A stretch of 59,323 bases of DNA from Nocardia testacea NBRC 100365 (GTDB lineage: Bacteria > Actinomycetota > Actinomycetes > Mycobacteriales > Mycobacteriaceae). The translations under genes and the position numbers were made by a program. Within the stretch, counting starts at the first letter, position 1; each line of letters starts with the position of its first letter. The notes beneath the pieces are model-generated. The model made no database searches. It was not told the DNA's origin and worked only from the letters and a program-made list of their open reading frames with translations. This document shows, in pieces, positions 1 to 8,753 of the stretch. The DNA is taken from the NCBI RefSeq assembly GCF_000308775.1, contig NZ_BAGJ01000058.1, positions 1 through 59,323 of the forward strand. Reading direction: 5' to 3'.

Positions 1-845
1 AGCCGCCGGCCGAGCCGGTCCTGCCCGGGTCCGCTACCCCCATCGTGCCGACCACCACCGCGCCGACGACCACCGGCGACGCCACGTCCACCACCGGCCC
101 CACGACCACCGGCCCCGACGGCAGCACGAGCACGTCCCCGGACGGCAGCACGACGATGGACGGCAGCACCACGCCGTCGATCGGCGGGAGTATCACCACC
201 TCGCCGGACGGTTCGACCACCTCGCCGGGAACCACCACAGGCACCGAGGGCCCGTCCACCGGGAGCACCTCGCCGGAAACCACCACCTCCGAAGGCGGAT
301 CCACCGGCAGCACCGGTGAATCGAGCGGGGCCACCACCACGAGCCCCGGCACCCCCTCCACCGGAGAGACGGCGACCGGCGGGACCACCACCGACCCGAT
401 CGGTGGCACCAGCCCGAACGGCACGGAGCCGGGAAGCCCGTCATCGGACGGGACGCCGTCCACGGTGGACGTCCCCACTCAGCAGATCCCTACTCAACAT
501 GTCCCCACTCAGCAGGTGCCCACCGCGGACCAGCCGACGGCCCCGGTGCCCACCGTGAGTGTGCCGACCCAGCAGCCGGTACTGCCGGATGCTCCGGCAC
601 CGGTGGCCCCGCATCCGCTGCCGACTCCGCTGCCGGTGGCGCCCCAGGTGCAGCCGATCGCCGACCACGGTTCGCCGGTTCCGTACGATGTGCACGCGGT
701 GGCCGTCACGCCGCATACCGAGCACACCTCGCTCGGTATCGCGGGCGGTGGGCTGACCGGTGATCTGTCGGGTGGATTGCTGCCACATACAGTGGCGGTG
801 ACCGAGAACCCGGTTGCCGATCACGGCCACTGGGTAATCATGTGA
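1..845 (+). CDS. C-terminal part of a Thr/Pro/Gly-rich tailed protein (5' truncated)
   Basis: The reading frame is open from the left edge, so the true start lies outside the window; an internal GTG at 45 is probably not the start. The visible part is low-complexity: runs of Thr-Thr-Thr, Gly-Ser-Thr and 'SPDGST'-like repeats, then several copies of a VPTQQ-type pentapeptide, then a Pro/Ala/Val-rich stretch and a less biased C-terminus. No catalytic motif is visible. The stop overlaps the GTG start of the dynamin-like gene by 4 bp (GTGA), so the two are probably translationally coupled. By analogy with the Hsp70-like gene at 14368, which also ends in a long low-complexity tail, this may be the tail of a similar protein; that is inference only. 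Confidence 0.6.
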   Translation, partial: PPAEPVLPGSATPIVPTTTAPTTTGDATSTTGPTTTGPDGSTSTSPDGSTTMDGSTTPSIGGSITTSPDGSTTSPGTTTGTEGPSTGSTSPETTTSEGGSTGSTGESSGATTTSPGTPSTGETATGGTTTDPIGGTSPNGTEPGSPSSDGTPSTVDVPTQQIPTQHVPTQQVPTADQPTAPVPTVSVPTQQPVLPDAPAPVAPHPLPTPLPVAPQVQPIADHGSPVPYDVHAVAVTPHTEHTSLGIAGGGLTGDLSGGLLPHTVAVTENPVADHGHWVIM

Positions 846-2755
846 CGGTTCACGACCGGCGGGGGGTTCCGTCAGGTCGTACGGGAGGGACGATTCGGCC
901 GAGCGCGGTCGATGACGCCGATGTTGTGACCGAGAGTGAGGAGCAGGGCTTGGCTGCCGTAGCCGGACCGCGGGCTGCCACGGTGAAGAACCCGGATGTG
1001 ATGGCCCCCCTCATCCAGATCATCGATGAGCTGCGGGACGTATCACGCACCGCGAGTCGTAACGACCTGCGCGGTCGACTCGGGATGGTGCGCGCCCGGG
1101 TGGCCGATACCAGGGTGCGGCTGGTGGTGGTCGGTCCGCCGAAGAGCGGGATGAGCACCCTGGTGAACACCATGGCGGGGGCGCCGATCAGTGCCACCGA
1201 CAGCGCGATCAGTGTGCCCGCGATCGTGGAGTACGGTCCGGAACCCTCCGCCACCCTCATTCGCCGCGAGGGCGGCGGGCGGATCCGCCGCCAGCCCGTC
1301 GATCCGCTGAATCCCACTCCGGCGCTCACCGCCAAGGGCGTGATCCGGGCCGATTTCACCCAGCCCAGCTCCCTGTTGGCCGAGGGGATCGTGCTGATGG
1401 ATGCTCCCGGCTCGGCCGTGCAGGACCGCAGCACCTGGTCGATGATCGCCGCTGCCGACGCCGTGCTCTACGTGAGCGACGCGGATACCGAGTACAGCCG
1501 GGAGCAGATCGCGCATCTGCGCCGGATCGGGCAGGTGTGCCCCACGGTGATCTGCGTGCTCAACAAAATCGACCGGAACCCGCACTGGACACATGTGCAG
1601 GAACGCAATCGCGAACTGCTCGACGCCGCCGGACTGGGTTTCGCGGTGGCGCCGGTCTCGGCCGCCCTCCATCAGGAGGCGCAGCAGTCGGGCGATCAGC
1701 AGCGTGCGATCGAATCGGGCCTGCCGCAACTGGTCGAGCACCTGCGTGACTACGTGGTCGCCCACGCCGACGCGGCGGCGGTCCAGTCCGCGGTGCGCGA
1801 TATCCGGCTGGTCGGCGATCATCTCGGCGTCACGCTGCGCACCGAGGCCGACGCGCTGCGCGATCCGCGCCGCCGGGCCCATGTCACCCAGCAGCTGGCG
1901 ACCGCACGCGATCAGGCCGATCAGTTGCGACAGCGCACCGCGACCTGGCAGATCACGCTCGCCGACGGCAGTACCGAACTCATGGCCGATATCGAGCACG
2001 ATCTCCGGCATCGGCTGCGGATCCTGGTGCGCGACGCCGAGGCCGAGATCTCGCGTACCGATCCGGCGACCCGCTGGGCGCGTTTCGGTACCGACCTCGA
2101 GACCAAGATCGCCGACGCGATCGCGGAGAATTTCGAAACGGCCAACTATCGCGCCGAGGAACTGGGCGAACAGGTGGCCGCCCGGTTCCCCGCCGACCAC
2201 CGCCGGCCGGATCTGCCCGATATCCGGCCGCCGTATCCGGCCGAACTGCTGGAGAACGTCGCCCCGCTGGAGCCGCTGCAGAGCGCGAAAGCCGGTGTCA
2301 CCGAGCAGTTCCTGTCCGCGCTGCGCGGTTCCTACGGCGGTATCCTGATGGTCGGCCTGGCCACCAGTCTGCTCGGTATGTCCCTGGTGAACTGGTATTC
2401 GGCCGGGGCCGGCATCCTGCTCGGTCTGCATGCCCTGTGGGAGGACCGGCGCACCCGCCGGCAGCGGCGGCAGGCCGAGGCCAAGGTAGCGGTGGCGCGC
2501 CTGATGGACGATGTGATCTTCCAGGTCGGCAAGGAATCCCGGACCCGCCTGCGCGAGGTGCAGCGGGTGTTGCGCGATCATTTCACCGATATAGCCACCG
2601 ACGCGTTGCGCACGGCGGAGGAGGCACTGCGGGTCGCCGAGGAAGCGGGCGCCCAGTACGGAGATCGGGGCGCGGAGCGCCTCGCCCGGCTGGACAGCGA
2701 GATGGGTAAATTGCGCGACCTGCGCCAGCAGGCCGACAGTTTCGTCGCCGCCTGA
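842..2755 (+). CDS. Dynamin-like GTPase (637 aa) with unusual P-loop
   Basis: A large GTPase of the bacterial dynamin/IniA-IniC type, expected to act on membranes. The GTPase domain lies at about residues 90-310: P-loop GPPKSGMST (98-106), G3 DAPG (187-190) and G4 NKID (241-244). The P-loop Lys expected in GxxxxGK[S/T] is Met104, so nucleotide handling may differ from classical family members. A long, charged helical region follows, then a hydrophobic segment around 498-532 (the likely membrane paddle), then a coiled-coil C-terminus. The GTG start at 842 overlaps the preceding stop by 4 bp. It converges on the GH15 gene with only 9 bp between stops. Mycobacterial IniA and IniC are the nearest named relatives I can suggest; neither was confirmed by search. 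Confidence 0.85.
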   Translation: MTVHDRRGVPSGRTGGTIRPSAVDDADVVTESEEQGLAAVAGPRAATVKNPDVMAPLIQIIDELRDVSRTASRNDLRGRLGMVRARVADTRVRLVVVGPPKSGMSTLVNTMAGAPISATDSAISVPAIVEYGPEPSATLIRREGGGRIRRQPVDPLNPTPALTAKGVIRADFTQPSSLLAEGIVLMDAPGSAVQDRSTWSMIAAADAVLYVSDADTEYSREQIAHLRRIGQVCPTVICVLNKIDRNPHWTHVQERNRELLDAAGLGFAVAPVSAALHQEAQQSGDQQRAIESGLPQLVEHLRDYVVAHADAAAVQSAVRDIRLVGDHLGVTLRTEADALRDPRRRAHVTQQLATARDQADQLRQRTATWQITLADGSTELMADIEHDLRHRLRILVRDAEAEISRTDPATRWARFGTDLETKIADAIAENFETANYRAEELGEQVAARFPADHRRPDLPDIRPPYPAELLENVAPLEPLQSAKAGVTEQFLSALRGSYGGILMVGLATSLLGMSLVNWYSAGAGILLGLHALWEDRRTRRQRRQAEAKVAVARLMDDVIFQVGKESRTRLREVQRVLRDHFTDIATDALRTAEEALRVAEEAGAQYGDRGAERLARLDSEMGKLRDLRQQADSFVAA

Positions 2756-2764
2756 CCCTCCCAC

Positions 2765-4780
2765 CTATCGCCGCGGCCGGCTGCGCCACGGGGTGCCGCC
2801 ACCGGTCTTGCTGTGGGCCGGCCGGAACGTTCCGGCCTCCTGGGGCCCTTCGGCCCGGATCAGATGGGTGACCGCGTTGATCAGTGCCAGGTGGGTGAAC
2901 GCCTGCGGGAAATTGCCCAGATGCCGGCCGGTGGACGGGTCGAGCTCCTCGGCGTAGAGCTTGAGCGGGCTGGCGTGGGTGAGCAGCCGCTCGCACAGCC
3001 GGCGGGCGCGGCCGATCTCGCCGATCTCGACGAGCGCCGAAACCAGCCAGAACGAGCAGATGGTGAAGCTGCCCTCCGGGCTCACCTGCCCGTCGTCGGT
3101 GGTCTCGTTGCGATACCGCAGTACCAGGCCGTTCTCCGTGAGCTCCTCGGCGATCCCGAGCACGGTGGCTCGGACCCGCCGATCGTCCGGGGGCAGGAAC
3201 CGGGTGAGAACCACCAGCAGCAGGGAGGCGTCGAGGGTGGTGCCGCCGTACACCTGGGTGAAGCGACCGCGGTCGTCCACACCGTGGGCCAGCACATCGG
3301 CCCGGATCTCCTCGGCGATCCGGTGCCATTCCTGGGCGATATGCGCCTGACCGTGCAGCTCGGCGATCCGCGCACCGCGGTCCAGCGCCACCCAGCACAT
3401 CACCTTCGACGAGGTGAAGTGCTGGGGTTCGCCGCGGACCTCCCAGAGGCTGCGGTCGGGTTCGCGCCAGTGGTCGATGGCGGCGCCGACCTGGCGTTCC
3501 AGCATGGGCCACAGTGTCTCCGGGACGTGCTGGCGGGATTTCACGTGCAGGTAGACCGCGTCGAGCATGGTGCCCCAGATATCGTGCTGCTCCTGGTTGT
3601 AGGCGCCGTTACCGATTCGGACCGGCCGGGCGTTGCCGTACCCGGACAGGTGGTCGAGAGTGCGTTCGGTGAGCTCGCGCTCCCCGCCGATGCCGTACAG
3701 CACCTGAAGTGGTATCGCCTCGCCGTCGGGTCCGGTGGTCGCGTCGTGCAGGAAGGCGAAGAAATCGTCGGCTTCGCGGTCGAGGCCCAGGGTGTACAGG
3801 CCCCACAGGGCGAAACTGGCGTCGCGCACCCAGGAGTAGCGGTAGTCCCAGTTGCGCTCGCCGCCGGGCGACTCGGGCAGGGAGGTGGTGGCGGCGGCCA
3901 TCAGGGCGCCGGTGGGAGCGTAGGTGAGGCCCTTCAGAGTGAGGGCGCTGCGTTGCAGATAGCGACGCCATGGATGGTCCGGGAAATCGCCGAGGGTGAT
4001 CCACTGCCGCCAGCAATCGATGGTGGTCCACATCTTCTCGGCGGCCTCGGCGAACGTCTGCGGCGCCGGCAGCTCCGACCAGGTCAGCGCGACATAGGCG
4101 CAGTCGCCCTCGGTCATCCGGGTCCGCGCCCGGGCCTCGCGACCTTCCAGGCCCAGGCGCAGATCGGTGGTGAGTACCAGGGTGGGCCCGGCCGTGGGGT
4201 CGGCGGCACAGACCGCGGAAGCCTCCTCGTACACCTTGCCCGTGTACTCCCAGCTGGCCTGGGCCCGGTGGTAGTCGAACGACGGTTCACAGCTCAATTC
4301 GAGTTCGACCGTGCCGCTGACGCATTTGACCGTGCGCAGCAGCATATGAGCGGCGTCCCAATCGGTCGGCGTGCGGCGGCGGGTACGGCTGCGTTGTTCG
4401 GTGTTGTGCCACGGACCCAGCACCAGCGCGTCCCGGACGATCAGCCAGCCCGTCGGGGTCTGCCAGGTGGTCTCCAGGATCATCCCGCCGGGTAGATAGC
4501 GGCGGGCGGCGGGTACGGTGCGCCCGTAGGGGCCCAGCCGGAAATGGCCGGCACTGCGATCCAGGATGGCACCGAAAACACTCGGTGAATCCGGGCGCGG
4601 GACACACATCCACTCGACCGAGCCGTTGCTGGCGATCAGGCAGGTGGTCTCACAGTCGGACAGGAACGCGTAGTCGTCGATGACCGGGAAGTTGCTCTGC
4701 GGCAGCTTGGTCTCCGGCGGAAGGGCCGGGAAGGTGCCCGGTTTTCCGTCGGCCGACGGTGCGTGCTCGGGACTCGGCAT
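2765..4780 (-). CDS. Glycoside hydrolase family 15 (trehalase/glucoamylase-like), 671 aa
   Basis: The length and the central block with NWDYRYSWVRDASF are typical of bacterial GH15 proteins of the trehalase/glucan 1,4-alpha-glucosidase type, which hydrolyse alpha-glucosidic bonds with inversion. The N-terminal part (from about residue 30: FPVIDDYAFLSDCETTCLI) forms the beta-rich domain, and the C-terminal two thirds form the (alpha/alpha)6 barrel. No signal peptide is seen, so it is probably cytoplasmic. In M. tuberculosis the trehalase Rv2402 also lies beside the subI-cysTWA locus, and the same arrangement is seen here. The substrate could be trehalose or a maltodextrin; the sequence alone does not decide. 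Confidence 0.9.
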   Translation of the reverse strand: MPSPEHAPSADGKPGTFPALPPETKLPQSNFPVIDDYAFLSDCETTCLIASNGSVEWMCVPRPDSPSVFGAILDRSAGHFRLGPYGRTVPAARRYLPGGMILETTWQTPTGWLIVRDALVLGPWHNTEQRSRTRRRTPTDWDAAHMLLRTVKCVSGTVELELSCEPSFDYHRAQASWEYTGKVYEEASAVCAADPTAGPTLVLTTDLRLGLEGREARARTRMTEGDCAYVALTWSELPAPQTFAEAAEKMWTTIDCWRQWITLGDFPDHPWRRYLQRSALTLKGLTYAPTGALMAAATTSLPESPGGERNWDYRYSWVRDASFALWGLYTLGLDREADDFFAFLHDATTGPDGEAIPLQVLYGIGGERELTERTLDHLSGYGNARPVRIGNGAYNQEQHDIWGTMLDAVYLHVKSRQHVPETLWPMLERQVGAAIDHWREPDRSLWEVRGEPQHFTSSKVMCWVALDRGARIAELHGQAHIAQEWHRIAEEIRADVLAHGVDDRGRFTQVYGGTTLDASLLLVVLTRFLPPDDRRVRATVLGIAEELTENGLVLRYRNETTDDGQVSPEGSFTICSFWLVSALVEIGEIGRARRLCERLLTHASPLKLYAEELDPSTGRHLGNFPQAFTHLALINAVTHLIRAEGPQEAGTFRPAHSKTGGGTPWRSRPRR

Positions 4781-4786
4781 ACCCCA

Positions 4787-5485
4787 TCATGTGTCGTGCG
4801 GCCCCGAGCCGTCCACCACGGTTCGGCCCAGGTGCCGGATCCGGGCCAGCCAGGCGGCGAGTTCCACCTTGCCCGCCGCGTCCGGTGTGAGGTCCCCGGC
4901 CCGGTCGGCGACCGGCTCGGTGATCCGGCCGTAGTAGTGGTCGGGCCGTAGGTCCTCGACCTCCCAGCCGGGGCCGGCGAAGGAGTCGCGGATCATCGCC
5001 GCGCCGATCCGCGGACCGAACCCGGCCTCGGTGTCCGAGAGCGCCAGGATGTGCACGTATCCGCCCGGCGCGCACAGGCGGTGCAGCGTCCGGACGTAGT
5101 CGGCCCGGGCGTCGGCGTCGGCGAGGAACACATGGAACAGCGCACTGTCGACGATCGTGTCGAAGGTGCCGAGCGGGTTGTCCCCGGTATGGGCGAGGGC
5201 GACCATATCGGCCACCTCGAAGCGCGCGGCCGGTACGTTCTTGACGGCGGCATTGCGGCGCGCGTAGGCGACCGCGCTGGGGGACAGGTCAACGCCGAGC
5301 ACGTCGTAGCCGAGGGCGGTGAGCGCGATGGTGTGCTCGCCGGCGCCCGCGCCGGGGTCCAGGACGCGGCCGCGGATCCGGCCGGCACGTTCCAGTGCGA
5401 CGATCGCGGGCTGGGGTTCGCCGATGATCCACGGAGCGGTGTCGTTGTCGTAGGCGGAGTTCCATACCTCTGGTGCCTGTGTCAT
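4787..5485 (-). CDS. Class I SAM-dependent methyltransferase
   Basis: A Rossmann-fold methyltransferase of about 232 aa. Motif I is DPGAGAGEHTIAL, followed by the acidic loop end GYDVLGVDLSPSAVAYARRN, and a motif II/III region FDTIVDSALFHVFL. It resembles the thiopurine/tellurite-resistance-like methyltransferases that carry a WN..Y..N..PWI..EPQP N-terminus. ATG at 5485 (MTQAPEVWN) is preferred; an in-frame TTG 15 bp upstream would add five residues. It lies 6 bp upstream of the GH15 gene on the same strand and is divergent from the sulfate-uptake operon. The methyl acceptor is unknown. Confidence 0.85.
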   Translation of the reverse strand: MTQAPEVWNSAYDNDTAPWIIGEPQPAIVALERAGRIRGRVLDPGAGAGEHTIALTALGYDVLGVDLSPSAVAYARRNAAVKNVPAARFEVADMVALAHTGDNPLGTFDTIVDSALFHVFLADADARADYVRTLHRLCAPGGYVHILALSDTEAGFGPRIGAAMIRDSFAGPGWEVEDLRPDHYYGRITEPVADRAGDLTPDAAGKVELAAWLARIRHLGRTVVDGSGPHDT

Positions 5486-5555
5486 GACCTCAGCCTGCAA
5501 TCTCGAGTCGGGTTGAGGTCAAGGCACGGGTCGGAACGGCGACCGGGCGGTGTTC

Positions 5556-5568
5556 TACGCTGGTCGCC
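5556..5568 (+). promoter_or_regulatory. -10 element TACGCT for a leaderless start at 5569
   Basis: TACGCT at 5556-5561 matches the actinobacterial TANNNT -10 consensus. It is followed by exactly 7 nt and then the GTG of the small membrane protein, so transcription should start at or next to the initiation codon. No Shine-Dalgarno sequence is present. This is the likely promoter of the whole sulfate-uptake operon. Confidence 0.5.
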
Positions 5569-5781
5569 GTGGAGCGTATTGCCGACTGGTGGGACGGGTT
5601 CGAGATGTGGGTGGCGGGTCTGCCGTTCATACCTCAGTTCCTCGTGGTGCTGGTGGGTATGGTGCCGATCAGTTTCGCGATCGCCTACCTGATCGACCGG
5701 CTCCTGCACGTGGCGGGCGTCGCGCTGGGCCGCGACGACGCCGACGGTGCCGACCGCGATGCCGGAAACGAGGTGTGCTGA
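5569..5781 (+). CDS. Small single-span membrane protein, 70 aa
   Basis: The protein is MERIADWWDGFEMW..., then a hydrophobic segment FIPQFLVVLVGMVPISFAIAYLI (about residues 21-43), then a charged Asp/Arg-rich tail. It is the first gene of the sulfate transport operon. The M. tuberculosis Rv2400c-Rv2402 interval also contains small conserved membrane proteins (Rv2401, Rv2401A), so it may be the positional counterpart. The stop overlaps the next ATG by 1 bp (TGATG). Function is unknown; a role in assembling or regulating the transporter would be inference. Confidence 0.7.
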   Translation: MERIADWWDGFEMWVAGLPFIPQFLVVLVGMVPISFAIAYLIDRLLHVAGVALGRDDADGADRDAGNEVC

Positions 5782-5858
5782 TGCCGCGCTCACGGGTGCA
5801 GATCGCACTGCTGGCACTGCTGGTGCTGGTGATCGTCGCCTGGCTGTTCACCCGGTGA
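5781..5858 (+). CDS. 25-aa single-span membrane microprotein
   Basis: ATG at 5781 overlaps the previous stop by one base, and the TGA at 5856-5858 overlaps the GTG start of subI. The product is a basic N-terminus (MPRSRVQ), one hydrophobic helix (IALLALLVLVIVAWLF) and a final Thr-Arg. The tight overlaps on both sides and the clean positive-inside transmembrane design support real translation. It could only be confirmed by conservation or ribosome profiling. Confidence 0.55.
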   Translation: MPRSRVQIALLALLVLVIVAWLFTR

Positions 5859-6940
5859 CGCGGGCTGTCGTGCGCGCCGGTGCCCGGTCCGTACCGGGCG
5901 GGCGCGGAATCGGTGAGCGGGCCCGCACCCGAGTACCTCGTCTGCTGGCGGTCCTGGTCGCGGTGCCGGTGCTGCTGGCCGGGTGCGCCGGCGGCTCCAG
6001 TGACGAGGTGGGCGGTGGCGGAGCCGACGGTAGCGGCGGCACCGTCGATCTGTACGCGTACGCCATCCCCAAGCCCGGCTACGACGAAGTGATCCCGAAG
6101 TTCAACCAGACCGAGGTGGGCGAGGGCGTGGAGGTGCGCCAGTCCTACGGCGCGTCGGGGGACCAGTCCCGCAAGATCGCGCGCGGTGCGCCCGCCGATG
6201 TGGTGAGTTTCTCCCTCGAACCCGATATCACGCGTTTGGTCGACGCCGGTCTGGTGGATCCGGACTGGAACGCCGACGCCACCCGCGGAGTGCCCTTCGG
6301 TTCGGTGGTGGCGCTGGTGGTGCGGTCCGGGAATCCGAAGAACATCCGGACCTGGGACGATCTGCTGCGTCCCGATGTCGAGGTGGTGACGCCGAACCCG
6401 TTCAGTTCGGGTTCGGCGAAATGGAACCTGCTCGCCCCCTACGCCGTGGCCAGCGAGGGCGGGCGGAACCCGCAGGCGGGGGTGGACTACCTGAACCGGA
6501 TGCTGGCCAATGTGCGGGTACAGCCGAAATCCGGGCGGGAGGCCACCGAGTCGTTCCTGCAGGGCACCGGCGATGTGCTGATCAGCTACGAGAACGAGGC
6601 GATCTTCGCCGAACGGCACGGCGACCCGGTCGAGCACATCGTGCCGGAGGCCACTTTCAAGATCGAGAACCCGGTCGCGGTGCTCGAACACGCCCCGCAT
6701 CCGGAGAAGGCGATCGCTTTCCGCGATTTCCTCTACACGACCGAGGCGCAGCGGGCCTGGGCCGAGGCGGGCTTCCGTCCGGTCGATCCGGGGGTCGCCG
6801 CCGAGTACACCGACGTCTTCCCGCAACCGCCCACCCTGTACACCGTCGCCGACCTCGGCGGCTGGGAGACCGTGGAAGCGGAACTGTTCGCGCCCGAGTC
6901 CGGCACCATCGCCGTCGCCTACGACAACGCGACCGAGTAG
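5855..6940 (+). CDS. subI: Sulfate ABC transporter substrate-binding lipoprotein
   Basis: A periplasmic-type sulfate-binding protein (CysP/Sbp family) of 361 aa. An Arg-rich N-terminus leads to a hydrophobic core and the lipobox LLAGC with the modified Cys at about residue 44, so it is anchored outside the membrane. The mature part has the family blocks YAIPKPGYDEVIPKFNQT, SYGASGDQSRKIARGAPADVV (sulfate-loop region) and NPFSSGSAKWNLLAPYAV. GTG at 5855 is chosen because it overlaps the previous stop (GTGA); longer in-frame starts would put non-signal sequence ahead of the signal peptide. It heads the transporter genes cysT, cysW and cysA. Confidence 0.92.
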   Translation: MTRAVVRAGARSVPGGRGIGERARTRVPRLLAVLVAVPVLLAGCAGGSSDEVGGGGADGSGGTVDLYAYAIPKPGYDEVIPKFNQTEVGEGVEVRQSYGASGDQSRKIARGAPADVVSFSLEPDITRLVDAGLVDPDWNADATRGVPFGSVVALVVRSGNPKNIRTWDDLLRPDVEVVTPNPFSSGSAKWNLLAPYAVASEGGRNPQAGVDYLNRMLANVRVQPKSGREATESFLQGTGDVLISYENEAIFAERHGDPVEHIVPEATFKIENPVAVLEHAPHPEKAIAFRDFLYTTEAQRAWAEAGFRPVDPGVAAEYTDVFPQPPTLYTVADLGGWETVEAELFAPESGTIAVAYDNATE

Positions 6941-6976
6941 CCGGGTGACCCGGCCCACACGCGATACTCGATACTC

Positions 6977-7855
6977 GTGACCGAACGCAGCACCGCCACC
7001 GAACGCGCGCCCGCCGGCCCGGACGTGTCCACCCGCCGGCCGCTCGGGTCGTGGTTGCGGTTCACCGGGTCGGTGGGCCCACTCGGTATCGCCACCGCCA
7101 TGTTGTGGCTCAGCGTGATCGTGCTGCTGCCGCTGGCCGCGCTGACCTTCAGCGCGTTCGACGACGGCTGGTCGGGTTTCTGGGACGCGGTCACCGATCC
7201 GGCGGCCCTGGCGTCGCTGCGGGTGACGGTGCTGGTATCGCTGGTGGTGGCGCTGCTGAACGTCGTAATGGGCACGATGATCGCCTGGGTCCTGGTCCGG
7301 GACGACTTCCCGGGCAAGGGCCTGGTGAACGCGCTGATCGATCTGCCCTTCGCACTGCCCACGATCGTCGCCAGCATTGTGCTGCTGGCCCTGTACGGAC
7401 CGCAGAGTCCGGTCGATATCCATCTCAACGCCACCCGGCCGGGCCTGGTGGTGGCACTGGCCTTCGTGACGCTGCCGTTCGTGGTGCGCTCGGTGCAGCC
7501 GGTGCTCATCGAGGCCGATCGGGAGGTGGAACAGGCGGCGCTGTCGCTGGGCGCCGACAACTGGACGACCTTCCGCCGCGTGGTGCTCCCGGCCCTGGCG
7601 CCGGCCATCATCAGCGGCGGCGGCCTGGCGTTCGCACGCGCCATCGGCGAATTCGGCTCGGTGGTGCTGATCGGCGGCAATATCCCGCGCGAGACGCAGG
7701 TGGCCTCCCAGTACATCCAGCAGCAGATCGAGATCGACCGGCCGGTGCACGCCGCGGCGGTATCGGTGGCGCTGCTGGTGATCGCGTTCGTCGCGCTGCT
7801 GGTGCTGCGGGTGTTCGCCGAGCGGACGGCGCGCAAGGAACGTGAGGCCCGATGA
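6977..7855 (+). CDS. cysT: Sulfate ABC transporter permease CysT
   Basis: An integral membrane permease of 292 aa with about six hydrophobic segments and the binding-protein-dependent transport motif EAA-x3-G near residues 180-200 (EQAALSLGADNWTTFRRVVLP). It pairs with CysW to form the sulfate channel, energised by CysA. Start GTG at 6977; upstream there is a short direct repeat CGATACT CGATACT and no obvious Shine-Dalgarno. The stop overlaps the cysW ATG (ATGA). Confidence 0.93.
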   Translation: MTERSTATERAPAGPDVSTRRPLGSWLRFTGSVGPLGIATAMLWLSVIVLLPLAALTFSAFDDGWSGFWDAVTDPAALASLRVTVLVSLVVALLNVVMGTMIAWVLVRDDFPGKGLVNALIDLPFALPTIVASIVLLALYGPQSPVDIHLNATRPGLVVALAFVTLPFVVRSVQPVLIEADREVEQAALSLGADNWTTFRRVVLPALAPAIISGGGLAFARAIGEFGSVVLIGGNIPRETQVASQYIQQQIEIDRPVHAAAVSVALLVIAFVALLVLRVFAERTARKEREAR

Positions 7856-8658
7856 AACTGTCCGCTCCCGGCCGGATCACGCTGCGCGTGCTCGCTCTCG
7901 GCTACCTGTTCGTCCTGCTGGTGCTGCCGCTCGGGATCATCCTGTACCGGGCGTTCGGCCAGGGGATCGGGGCGTTCATCGATCAGATCAGCACGCCCGC
8001 CGCCATCTCGGCCTTCAATCTCTCCATGATCATCCTGGTGATCGTGGTACCGGTGAACGTGGTCCTGGGGGTGGTGATCGCCCTGGCGCTGGTACGCGGC
8101 GAATTCCCCGGCCGCCGGTTGCTGCAGGGCGTGGTGGATCTGCCCTTCGCGGTCTCGCCGGTGGTGGTGGGTGTCGCGTTGATCATGTTGTGGGGGGTCG
8201 AGGGCTGGTTCGGTGTGGTCACCGACTGGGGTTTCCGGGTGATCTTCGCGCTGCCCGGGATGGTGCTGGCGACCATTTTCGTCACCATGCCCTTCGTGGT
8301 GCGCGAGGTGGAACCGGTGCTGCACGAGATCGGCGACGACCAGGAGCAGGCGGCGGCGACCCTGGGGGCCTCCCGCTGGCAGACGTTCTGGCGGATCACC
8401 GTGCCCGCCATCCGCTGGGGACTGACCTATGGCGTGGTGCTCACCGTGGCCCGTGCGCTGGGCGAGTTCGGCGCGGTCATCATGGTCTCGTCCGGGTTCC
8501 CGGGGGTATCGCAGACGCTCACCCTGCTGGTGCACGAGCGCTATATCAACGATCACAACGATTTCGGCGCGTACTGCGCCGCCACTCTGCTGATGGGTCT
8601 CGCGCTCGTCACCCTGCTGTTGATGACGCTGCTGGAACGTAAGCGGAAGGCGTCATGA
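7852..8658 (+). CDS. cysW: Sulfate ABC transporter permease CysW
   Basis: The second permease subunit, 268 aa, with six hydrophobic helices and the cytoplasmic EAA loop [21 protein letters not shown]. The sequence [18 protein letters not shown] before the fourth helix is typical of CysW. It starts at an ATG that overlaps the cysT stop by 4 bp. The stop itself overlaps the ATG of a 32-codon ORF (8655). Confidence 0.93.
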   Translation: MKLSAPGRITLRVLALGYLFVLLVLPLGIILYRAFGQGIGAFIDQISTPAAISAFNLSMIILVIVVPVNVVLGVVIALALVRGEFPGRRLLQGVVDLPFAVSPVVVGVALIMLWGVEGWFGVVTDWGFRVIFALPGMVLATIFVTMPFVVREVEPVLHEIGDDQEQAAATLGASRWQTFWRITVPAIRWGLTYGVVLTVARALGEFGAVIMVSSGFPGVSQTLTLLVHERYINDHNDFGAYCAATLLMGLALVTLLLMTLLERKRKAS

Positions 8659-8753
8659 GGCGATACCTCCGCCGACTCCTCGGCCTCCGCGGGCCGCATG
8701 TATCAGCTTCGAAGAAGGACAGCTCGACTGTGTATGCCGGAGGCCGCCCGTGA
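8655..8753 (+). CDS. 32-aa small ORF nested between cysW and cysA
   Basis: ATG at 8655 overlaps the cysW stop (ATGA), and the TGA at 8751-8753 overlaps the cysA GTG (GTGA), so it fills the 91-bp gap exactly. The product is very basic at the N-terminus ([13 protein letters not shown]) with a polar C-terminus ending in GGRP, and has no transmembrane segment. It could be a real peptide or a coupling ORF that keeps ribosomes moving from cysW to cysA. I recognise no family. Confidence 0.4.
   Translation: MRRYLRRLLGLRGPHVSASKKDSSTVYAGGRP

Noticed and set aside
1043..2764. 573-codon minus-strand open frame across the dynamin gene
   Set aside because: It is fully antisense to a gene with clear GTPase motifs and has the Gly/Arg/His-rich composition typical of shadow frames in GC-rich DNA.
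2813..4495. 560-codon plus-strand frame across the GH15 gene
   Set aside because: Antisense to a well-supported glycoside hydrolase; no motif or start signal of its own.
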